Below, piece after piece: positions 1 to 5,560 of a stretch of DNA of 6,766 bases. A program made the translations under genes and the position numbers. Source of the stretch: Bacteroidales bacterium (GTDB taxonomy: Bacteria; Bacteroidota; Bacteroidia; Bacteroidales; UBA12481); NCBI GenBank assembly GCA_028707745.1, contig JAQWAJ010000097.1, positions 1-6,766 on the forward strand, given 5' to 3'. How positions within the stretch are numbered: the stretch's first letter is position 1; each line of letters starts with the position of its first letter. The notes below the pieces were generated by a model. That model was not told where the DNA came from, did not search any database, and worked only from the letters and a program-made list of their open reading frames with translations.

Positions 1-1780
1 ATTTCCCAACCGGATTAGTCACAACTACAAAGCTTTTCGTTGGATCGATGTCATTCAGAACAAGTCCGAAATTCCATGGACTGACGGGTTCGATCATCCA
101 GTCGGTGGAACCCATGTATGCATAAGTCTTTTTGCAGGTGGATATCGGGGTGTATTTTTTTGCGATTCTCAAACTGAAGAAAAGTGGCCCTTTTGCAATC
201 GAAGCGGCATTGTTGTACCTTCTTTCGATGCGTACCGGAGACGTCAGATTCAGCTCAATTCGGTTACTGCTTTTCCATTTCTCATTCAATGTCACAAATT
301 CACCGGGCTTGCAGATGAAGGGCTTCCCATTAACAACAACAGTCGGGTTAGCGGCCCACTCAGGTATTCTGAGATAAATCGGGAAGGTGGATTCTTTTTC
401 TGGATTCACTAAGATTACGATATTTTCTTCAAACGGATAGTTCGATTGGACATCGATTTTTACCGGAACCTTATTACCGGCAAGGGCATTCACCGTGCAT
501 GGAGCGTAGCTGATGGCTGACAGACCACCGTCAGGTGAGGCCATCCAGAGTGATTGCACGTATTTTGGCCAACCCTGGTGCCCATTTGCCGTGCAGCAAC
601 CAAAATAAGGCTCGGTTCCAAAAACGTTTGATTCGGGATTGTTGCTACTCCACTTGCGCGGTGCGATGGAAACCAATACCTGGTTAGCCTGCTGATCATA
701 TTGATGTCCCCAGTAATCGGGGGTACAGGTTCCTGGCAGGCTGTTAAAGGCAAGAACATCCAACCGGTCGGCCAACTTGACATCGCCGGTGATTTCAATC
801 AGGTTCTCCAGAGAGTACATATATTCTACTACTGCACACATCTCGGTTCCCTGAACCGGATTGCGTCCGCTGATATGCTCGTCACCCGAGAATCTGCCGC
901 CAACCTGGCCATGATGTGCATCCAGCTTGGTCATTCCGTCGTATGAAGCTGACAGATCGGCCATGTTTCCCGACTGTTGTGAGAATACTCCCGGATATTT
1001 CACGGCCATCGCTACGTTAACGACATGAGCGGTGAGACCAACGGCATCCCAGATTTTAGGAATCCGTCCTTCGCTTGCTGCGAGTGAATCCCAGGGGAAA
1101 GTGTTGAAATATTTAGCCCATGAAAATGAATTGTTCTGAATGGAATTGATGGTTTTCAGAATCGTGGCATCACCGGTCTGGCGAAAAAGCCAGTATCCGG
1201 TAACGGCATTTTCCATGGCACGTACACCGCGCCATTCCTTGTCCGGCCAATCGGGAGCATTATCAGCAAGATAAGTGAAGTATTTTTTCATAACCTCGAG
1301 TGCTCTCGGGTCCTTGCTCCCTTCATAATAGCTCTTTAATACTTTTAAACCCACTGCCAATGGCCAGCGATCATTGTTTTTTGCCGGTCCAAACCACCCG
1401 TTGGGTTGTGCGGAAGCCAGAATGGGATCTATCCAGGTTTTTACTTTTTCTATCAAACGGGGGTCATCTAATAAATAGGCGAGGGGGACTAATCCGTCGA
1501 GGTAATAAGGTCCCCGCTCCCAGGCCTCACCTTCTCCACCGTGCCAGGCGGAGGTTGTTAGTGATGGCCAGTATTCATCCAGATGGCCGGGCAAACCATC
1601 GGCCTGAATCTGTAATTGATCCTTCAGCCACCCTGCCGGTTTCACTGCCCCCAGCGGTAGTTGAATAAACGCATTGGCTTTCAGAGGTTCCCGGTTAGCC
1701 GGGTAATTGGGTGCTTGTTTGCTGCAGGAGACTGTCAGTGCAATCAATCCGGTCATTAATAAAGTGGTAGTTCTTAACAT
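1..1780 (-). CDS. GH127/DUF1680 family glycoside hydrolase lipoprotein (beta-L-arabinofuranosidase-like), C-terminus cut by window edge
   Basis: An open frame of 593 codons runs from ATG at 1780 to the window's left edge with no stop, so the C-terminal part is missing. The N-terminus (MLRTTTLLMTGLIALTVSC) is a lipoprotein-type signal with probable lipidated Cys19, so the enzyme is likely anchored to a membrane, facing the periplasm or the outside. Family hallmarks: WHGGEGEAWERGPYYLDGL near residues 80-100, G-T-E313-M-C315, and F-G-C395-C396-T-A-N-G-H-Q-G-W, followed by a beta-sandwich-like region. In the characterised GH127 enzyme HypBA1, a Glu, and three Cys (E338, C340, C417, C418) bind zinc and C417 is the nucleophile; E313, C315, C395 and C396 match that pattern in order and spacing. 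Glu301 is a candidate acid/base residue, but this is uncertain. The family removes beta-L-arabinofuranose from plant glycans; related families differ in substrate, so specificity is inferred only. No Shine-Dalgarno is visible. It follows the small lipoprotein gene by 47 bases and may share its transcript. Confidence 0.9.
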   Translation of the reverse strand, partial: MLRTTTLLMTGLIALTVSCSKQAPNYPANREPLKANAFIQLPLGAVKPAGWLKDQLQIQADGLPGHLDEYWPSLTTSAWHGGEGEAWERGPYYLDGLVPLAYLLDDPRLIEKVKTWIDPILASAQPNGWFGPAKNNDRWPLAVGLKVLKSYYEGSKDPRALEVMKKYFTYLADNAPDWPDKEWRGVRAMENAVTGYWLFRQTGDATILKTINSIQNNSFSWAKYFNTFPWDSLAASEGRIPKIWDAVGLTAHVVNVAMAVKYPGVFSQQSGNMADLSASYDGMTKLDAHHGQVGGRFSGDEHISGRNPVQGTEMCAVVEYMYSLENLIEITGDVKLADRLDVLAFNSLPGTCTPDYWGHQYDQQANQVLVSIAPRKWSSNNPESNVFGTEPYFGCCTANGHQGWPKYVQSLWMASPDGGLSAISYAPCTVNALAGNKVPVKIDVQSNYPFEENIVILVNPEKESTFPIYLRIPEWAANPTVVVNGKPFICKPGEFVTLNEKWKSSNRIELNLTSPVRIERRYNNAASIAKGPLFFSLRIAKKYTPISTCKKTYAYMGSTDWMIEPVSPWNFGLVLNDIDPTKSFVVVTNPVGK

Positions 1781-1827
1781 AAATCAGCTGGTTAAAGAAA
1801 TTGATGAACCGGGTAAAGATAAAAAAT

Positions 1828-2457
1828 TTACTTTGCCATTTTCCTGACGTTTCCGTCGGGATCAATCTCAATGCAATCGCCTTTTTTAAACGTTTTATTG
1901 TTCCGGCTGAAAGATGCTGATAATTTGCATGATTTAAGATGCCCATCTTCATAAAGACAGACCGGGAACAACAGGGAATTGCTGCAGGGGACTCCGTCAA
2001 TCTCGATATTATGAACCGGATAACAGCCTTTCAGTTTCCCGGATGGATAAAAGCCTGCATAGATGCCGGATATTCCTCCGCCGCCCAGACAGAGAATTCC
2101 TTGAATTTCCTGGTCTTCAGGCAGTACGCAGCTGGTAATTATTCCCAGCGAATCAGGGAAAAGCCAGGTATGGGCCGGTAAAATGTTCACGCCCACCTGA
2201 ACCGGCCTGGCTGTCTGAAAGGCCTTGAGCTTCCAGTCCGGGTGAAAATGCATCCACCCCTGAACCACCTCATATCCATCGTATGAAATGTTTCGGTCAG
2301 TGAGTCCGATATATACTCCGGACGCATCAGCTTGTCTGACTTTGGTGAAATGTATGCCGTTCTTAACGGTGTCTTTTTCCCATTGAAAAACCGAGCATGC
2401 GCTGAAGAGGATCATAAACAGGAGAGCAATATGATGGATTCGTATGGGCTTTTTCAT
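1828..2457 (-). CDS. Small lipoprotein with MORN-like (YxxDGxLK) repeats, function unknown
   Basis: A 209-residue protein with no function I can assign. The N-terminus MKKPIRIHHIALLFMILFSAC is a clean lipoprotein signal (lipobox F-S-A-C21). The rest contains a recurring motif of an aromatic or aliphatic residue, then P-D/S-G-x-L-K: FHPDWKLKAF (71-80), FYPSGKLKGC (136-145), LYEDGHLKSC (168-177) and the degenerate IDPDGNVRKM (198-207); FPDSLG at 100-105 may be a fifth copy. This spacing of about 30 residues resembles MORN-2/YwqK-type beta-hairpin repeats, common in secreted Bacteroidota proteins, possibly for surface or ligand contact (inference). There are six further Cys residues besides the lipobox one. 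Start choice: the frame stays open to a TTG at 2481, but that TTG lies inside a -7 promoter octamer, so ATG at 2457, which also gives a normal signal length, is preferred. An ATG at 2477 is out of frame. Confidence 0.75.
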   Translation of the reverse strand: MKKPIRIHHIALLFMILFSACSVFQWEKDTVKNGIHFTKVRQADASGVYIGLTDRNISYDGYEVVQGWMHFHPDWKLKAFQTARPVQVGVNILPAHTWLFPDSLGIITSCVLPEDQEIQGILCLGGGGISGIYAGFYPSGKLKGCYPVHNIEIDGVPCSNSLLFPVCLYEDGHLKSCKLSASFSRNNKTFKKGDCIEIDPDGNVRKMAK

Positions 2458-2478
2458 GGTTTTGAGGAATTTGTCATT

Positions 2479-2507
2479 CAAAATTAGGTTAAATAATAAT
2501 TAATCAA
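2479..2507 (-). promoter_or_regulatory. Bacteroidetes-type promoter for the small lipoprotein gene
   Basis: On the minus strand, TAATTTTG (2486-2479) matches the Bacteroidetes -7 consensus TAnnTTTG exactly. A TTG (2507-2505) lies 18 bases upstream, close to the usual spacing of the -33 element. The spacer is very A/T rich. Transcription would begin near 2475, giving a leader of about 18 bases to the ATG at 2457. No ribosome binding site is seen, as is usual in this phylum. Confidence 0.6.
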
Positions 2508-2588
2508 GCCGATATGAATTTTTTGTCGGGGATTTCTCCATTTCGTTCTTCAGGATGCATCTATATAATGGGCTCCGGTTGCGGCTGG

Positions 2589-2761
2589 CCTCCGGTTGCA
2601 CCGGAGGGTACTAATAGGATGCCCTTGCAGGGCAGAGGGCTGGCATTGCCAGGATGTTGCTATAGGGGAGTTCGCTATTCGCCCTGCAAGGGCGTGATTC
2701 AGAGTAACCTTCGGCGCAGCCGGAGGAGAGTAAGGAGCAGAACCTCTAACTCTGCCGGAGG
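2589..2761. repeat. Left REP/BIME cluster (direct copy of 3249-3424) with nested hairpins
   Basis: Hairpins in order: H1 CCTCCGGTTGCACCGGAGG (2589-2607, perfect 8-bp stem, loop TGC); H2 GCCCTTGCAGGGC (2621-2633, 5-bp stem, loop TGC); H3 CTGGCATTGCCAG (2640-2652); H4 GCCCTGCAAGGGC (2681-2693, loop GCA, the exact reverse complement of H2); H5 CCTTCGGCGCAGCCGGAGG (2708-2726, 8-bp stem with one G-T pair, loop GCA). H5-linker-H4 read backwards resembles H1-linker-H2, so two ~45-base REP-like units face each other around H3, a BIME arrangement. A degenerate 19-base H5-like copy lies at 2743-2761, overlapping a small hairpin CTGCC-GGAG-GGCAG (2752-2765). The lack of T-tracts argues against simple terminators. 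The sequence CAGTAAGTAA then leads into the transposase start. Confidence 0.85.
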
Positions 2762-2782
2762 GCAGTAAGTAAAGCATACAAC

Positions 2783-3229
2783 ATGGACAGCTACAGAAGC
2801 ACAACGTACCACATCGTGATCGTAACCAAGTACCGGGCAAAAGTGATACCTGACAAAGAGTCCCATCACCTGTACAATTACCTCTGGGGTATCCTCCGCA
2901 ATAGGAACTGTCATCTGTACCGGATCAACGGCATCGAGGATCATATCCATATCGTTTGTGATATCCATCCGTCAATTGCGGTTGCTGACCTGGTTAAGGA
3001 GTTGAAGGTTGCCAGCTCTAAATGGATGAAACACTCGGGTTTGTTTCCTGATTTCTGCGCCTGGTCTCCCGGATACGGTGTCTTTACTTATTCAAAGGCT
3101 GACAGAAGTACTGTAATAAACTACGTTAAAAATCAACAGATACACCACAAAAGGGCTACTTTCAGAGAAGAGTTCAGGAAAATCCTGGATGATTTCGGGG
3201 TAGCGTACGACGATCGGTTCTTACCCTAA
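2783..3229 (+). CDS. IS200/RAYT-type HUH (Y1) single-domain transposase
   Basis: A 148-residue protein, normal length for a Y1_Tnp transposase. It would cut and rejoin single-stranded DNA at hairpin-marked sites through a 5'-phosphotyrosine intermediate. The N-terminus STTYHIVIVTKYR is typical of the family. The HUH metal-binding motif is H54-I-H56 in GIEDHIHIV, and the catalytic tyrosine is Y114 in VINYVKNQ, with Q118 four residues later, as in the IS608 TnpA arrangement (H64, H66, Y127, Q131). The C-terminal YDDRFL matches the usual family ending. All key residues are present and the frame is intact, so the enzyme is probably active. No TnpB gene lies next to it. Start ATG 2783 has no Shine-Dalgarno and is the only sensible start. 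It lies on the strand opposite to its neighbours, between two copies of a REP cluster; whether it belongs to the IS200 group proper or to the domesticated RAYT group cannot be settled here. Confidence 0.93.
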   Translation: MDSYRSTTYHIVIVTKYRAKVIPDKESHHLYNYLWGILRNRNCHLYRINGIEDHIHIVCDIHPSIAVADLVKELKVASSKWMKHSGLFPDFCAWSPGYGVFTYSKADRSTVINYVKNQQIHHKRATFREEFRKILDDFGVAYDDRFLP

Positions 3230-3248
3230 GTACCTTGGGGTGATGTAA

Positions 3249-3424
3249 CCTCAGGTTTCACCGGAGGGTACTAATAGGGTGCCCTTGCAGGGCAGAGGAC
3301 TGGCATTGCCAGGACATTGCTATCGGGTGTTCGCCATTCGCCCTGCAAGGGCGTGATTTTGAGTAACCTCCGGCGCAGCCGGAGGACAGTAAGTAAGGAG
3401 CATGACCTACGAAGCAGCCGGAGG
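3249..3424. repeat. Right REP/BIME cluster (direct copy of 2589-2761)
   Basis: Same order of hairpins as the left copy. H1 (3249-3267, CCTCAGGTTTCACCGGAGG) is damaged by an A-C mismatch and has loop TTC. H2 GCCCTTGCAGGGC (3281-3293), H3 CTGGCATTGCCAG (3300-3312) and H4 GCCCTGCAAGGGC (3340-3352) are identical to the left copy. H5 CCTCCGGCGCAGCCGGAGG (3367-3385) is a perfect 8-bp stem. A degenerate 19-base copy CCTACGAAGCAGCCGGAGG sits at 3406-3424. Compared with the left copy there is one base less between H3 and H4, and four more between H5 and the degenerate copy. GTAA precedes H1 and H5 here and H5 on the left, a possible guide tetranucleotide for the transposase (inference). It ends one base short of the permease stop codon, so its hairpins would form the 3' end of the exporter transcript and could stabilise or stop it. 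Confidence 0.85.
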
Positions 3425-3425
3425 C

Positions 3426-4580
3426 CTAGAACACCTCCATGTGCCGTCTGCGATAGACCCAGTAACCAAGCAGGAAGTAGATGACGGTCAACCCGGTCAG
3501 GCATACCAGCTGTGGCCAGATCCCGCTGATACCTGTCTGATAGATCAGGATTTGTTTCAGGGCATCGGTGGTATGATAGGTCGACATCAGTCCGGGAATC
3601 GTGAAATTATACCCGCCCAGGGCAAAGAGCTTAACCCCCTGGATGGGGAAAACCGTTCCTGAAAAGAACATGAACAGAAAAAGAGGGAAATTCCCGACAA
3701 CCAGCACTTCATTCGCCGATTTAGTCATCCCGGCCAGGATGAGGCTGAACCCGATAACCGACAGGCAGGTGAGCACACAAACCAACAGGAAAAGCCCGAA
3801 TGACCCTGAAAAGCTAAAACCAAAAAGCCACGCGGCTCCCAGCGTGAGCAGGATGCTGACCAACCCTACCACAACCTGAACAATGGAAATCCCGGTGATA
3901 AAGGTCAGCGGACTTAACCGCGAGAGTTTCAGCCGGAGCATAGTCTTTCTTTCGGGCTCGGCAACAAAGGCAATGGCGCCTGACAACATCAGCATGATGG
4001 TAGCCAGCGCCAATAATCCGGGGATGGCTATGGTAAACTCATTCATTTTGGAGGATTGCCCGGCCGGCGTTTCTATGAGATGATAGGGTTCACGGGTTCC
4101 GGTTACCGAACTGAGAAACCCCGAAACATACGTACTTCCTAAAATTGCAGAAATCATGTAATTGGTTTCGGTCAGGTTGCCGGATATCTCGAACGGAACC
4201 CTGACATGGGCACCTTCCTGCTTCAAACGGATACTGTCAGAAAAACCGGCAGGTATAACAATCATCGCGTTGGCCTCTTTGTTTCGTACCAGCTCTTCCG
4301 CAAAGGAACGACTGCTGGCTTCACTGAAATGGACGGGTATACTGTCGTTTTTTACGGATTCCAGATATCCGAGGAGCTCTTTCCCGTAATCGGCTGATGA
4401 TGTGCCGACTGACTGCCGGTCAAGGTTAACTACGCTTACCTTAAGGTTTAGCGCTGCACTTTGATAAATCAGATAAAAGATTCCGACAAAAAACGGAGCC
4501 ATCGAAATCGTTAGCACCAGGATCCAGAATTGCCGGATTTGCTCGGTAAAGCTTTTGCGGATGACTGCCAGTAGTTTCAT
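3426..4580 (-). CDS. ABC-2 type transporter permease (drug/lipid exporter type)
   Basis: A 384-residue inner-membrane protein of the ABC-2 permease superfamily. It has one membrane segment near residues 18-40, a large hydrophilic loop (about 41-180, likely periplasmic), then five segments near 183-206, 226-252, 259-284, 291-314 and 355-376: the 1+5 layout of YhhJ/DrrB-like exporters. The conserved FSGTVFPIQ region is at about 306-314, and the C-terminus YRRRHMEVF is positively charged and cytoplasmic. Its ATG overlaps the stop codon of the ATPase gene by four bases (ATGA), implying translational coupling and a stable two-protein exporter. Substrate is unknown; the AraC/GyrI regulator upstream suggests a small toxic compound. 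The TAG stop at 3428-3426 lies one base from the right REP cluster. The ending looks natural for the family, so the repeat seems not to have truncated the gene. Confidence 0.92.
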   Translation of the reverse strand: MKLLAVIRKSFTEQIRQFWILVLTISMAPFFVGIFYLIYQSAALNLKVSVVNLDRQSVGTSSADYGKELLGYLESVKNDSIPVHFSEASSRSFAEELVRNKEANAMIVIPAGFSDSIRLKQEGAHVRVPFEISGNLTETNYMISAILGSTYVSGFLSSVTGTREPYHLIETPAGQSSKMNEFTIAIPGLLALATIMLMLSGAIAFVAEPERKTMLRLKLSRLSPLTFITGISIVQVVVGLVSILLTLGAAWLFGFSFSGSFGLFLLVCVLTCLSVIGFSLILAGMTKSANEVLVVGNFPLFLFMFFSGTVFPIQGVKLFALGGYNFTIPGLMSTYHTTDALKQILIYQTGISGIWPQLVCLTGLTVIYFLLGYWVYRRRHMEVF

Positions 4581-5518
4581 GAGCGTAAAGTTTTACCGGT
4601 CAGTTGGATGAAAACATCTTCCAGCGTGTTTTCCCGAAGCTTGATTTCTTCAGTATGGAATCCCGCTTTGCTGAGTGACTCGAGCAGCAAAGGCATAAGT
4701 TGCATCGGATCAGGGCATTGTACCATAAGTTGCCGATTGTCAGTAGTCAGTTTGCCAATCAGTGGGAATTGCTGATTGAACAGTTGAGCGGTAGAATCAT
4801 CGATCTGTTTATCCAGATTGATTTGCAGGGTATTATGGGTTCCGATGGAGTGTTTGAGATTCTCCGGAGTATCGGTCATCAGAATTTTGCCCTGATCGAT
4901 GATGGCAACGCGGTTTGACAGCCTGTCAGCCTCATCCATAGTATGCGTGGTCAGGATAATGGTACGGGTGCCAGCCAGACTCCTGATGAATTCGCGCATG
5001 AGAATCCTGCTTTGAGGATCCAACCCGGCTTCAGGTTCATCCAGTATCAGGACTGCCGGATTATGGACCAGAGCCAGGGCTATGTTCAGCCTTCTTTTCA
5101 TTCCGCCGGATAGCTTTCGGGCCTGTTTGTCTGATTGCGAAGATAATCCGAGCTGATCTAAAAGGTCCAGGCTTCTCGACTTTGCCGTCTTCCTTGGCAG
5201 ATTGTACATTTCTCCGTTGAAAACCATCTGCTCCAGGCAGGTTAGCCTTTCCCAATGGACATTATCCTGCGGACATACCCCCAGCAGCGATTTGCCGTCA
5301 CGAAACTGATGTAGCGTTTGCCCGTTGAAAAGAACCTCCCCTTCATCAGGCCTCAGCAATCCGCAGATCATTCTGATTGCCGTGGTTTTACCGGCTCCGT
5401 TCGGTCCCAGGAAGCCAAGGATCTCACCCGGATGTACCTCCAGGTTAATATGATCCACGGCTACCTGATCCCCGAATCGTTTGGTGAGATTAACTGACTT
5501 GATTTGTATCGGAATCAC
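4577..5518 (-). CDS. ABC transporter ATP-binding protein (DrrA/CcmA-like exporter ATPase)
   Basis: A 313-residue cytoplasmic ATPase that powers the permease encoded immediately downstream. Visible motifs: Walker A GPNGAGKTT (38-46), Q-loop Gln84 in GVCPQDN, signature LSGGMKRR (136-143), Walker B VLILDE (156-161), D-loop GLD (165-167) and switch His192 in TTHTMDEAD. In EPEAGLDP, Glu-Ala replaces the common Thr-Ser before the D-loop, a known kind of variation. A C-terminal extension (about 220-313) ending in ENTLEDVFIQLTG is typical of DrrA-type drug exporter ATPases. The start is GTG at 5518; an in-frame TAA lies 12 bases upstream of it and no ATG is nearby. The GTG sits inside a predicted hairpin. 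The gene follows the AraC-type regulator by 42 bases and overlaps the permease start by four. Confidence 0.95.
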   Translation of the reverse strand: MIPIQIKSVNLTKRFGDQVAVDHINLEVHPGEILGFLGPNGAGKTTAIRMICGLLRPDEGEVLFNGQTLHQFRDGKSLLGVCPQDNVHWERLTCLEQMVFNGEMYNLPRKTAKSRSLDLLDQLGLSSQSDKQARKLSGGMKRRLNIALALVHNPAVLILDEPEAGLDPQSRILMREFIRSLAGTRTIILTTHTMDEADRLSNRVAIIDQGKILMTDTPENLKHSIGTHNTLQINLDKQIDDSTAQLFNQQFPLIGKLTTDNRQLMVQCPDPMQLMPLLLESLSKAGFHTEEIKLRENTLEDVFIQLTGKTLRS

Positions 5519-5550
5519 TATACAGTCGGTTTAGGTCACCGAAAATAGTG
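5516..5550 (-). promoter_or_regulatory. Two-stem inverted repeat covering the ATPase GTG start codon
   Basis: The outer arms CACTAT (plus-strand 5516-5521) and ATAGTG (5545-5550) pair perfectly over 6 bp; the inner arms TCGGT (5526-5530) and ACCGA (5538-5542) pair over 5 bp. They are separated by a 4/2 internal loop and a 7-base terminal loop. In the operon mRNA the GTG start codon of the ATPase forms the 3' end of the outer stem. It could lower or gate translation of the exporter, or be a palindromic operator for a dimeric regulator. A TATTTTCG resembling a -7 promoter element (one mismatch) lies in it, so an internal promoter is also possible. Function is inferred; the pairing is directly visible. 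Confidence 0.45.
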
Positions 5551-5560
5551 ATATTTCCAA

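Larger units (their letters stand above)
2573..3424. mobile_element. REPtron-like module: HUH transposase flanked by two REP/BIME clusters
   Basis: The module is a plus-strand Y1 transposase gene (2783-3229) bracketed by two direct copies (2589-2761 and 3249-3424) of a complex hairpin-bearing repeat. A single-domain HUH transposase between palindromic subterminal repeats fits either an IS200-like element, whose ends are imperfect hairpins and not inverted terminal repeats, or a RAYT with its cognate REP sequences. The large, multi-hairpin flanks favour the RAYT/REPtron reading. No target-site duplication is expected for this mechanism, and none was found. The left boundary is set at the first CTCCGGTTGC decamer (2573-2582), repeated at 2590-2599. 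The right boundary is the last CCGGAGG, one base before the permease stop codon. Exact ends are inferred. Confidence 0.75.

Noticed and set aside
490..1668. Several 80-120 codon open frames on both strands (490-798, 701-946, 1300-1668)
   Set aside because: All are shadows of the GH127 gene, whose minus-strand frame is continuous and carries the conserved EMC and GCC motifs.
2514..2968. Open frames translating the left repeat cluster (2514-2768 plus; 2550-2840 and 2699-2968 minus)
   Set aside because: They consist of translated REP hairpins or antisense transposase sequence; no protein family features, and the repeated-looking peptides reflect the DNA repeat.
2589..3424. Hairpins considered as Rho-independent terminators
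   Set aside because: The stems are strong and G/C rich, but none is followed by a run of T on either strand, and the ordered duplication fits REP elements better.
2573..3424. Repeats considered as a CRISPR array
   Set aside because: Only two long copies flank a gene; there is no regular short repeat-spacer periodicity and no cas gene.
3271..3662. Open frames over the right repeat and permease 3' end (3271-3504 minus, 3402-3662 plus)
   Set aside because: One translates the REP hairpins, the other is antisense to the permease; the ATG at 3402 may be a leader remnant but the frame codes for nothing recognisable.
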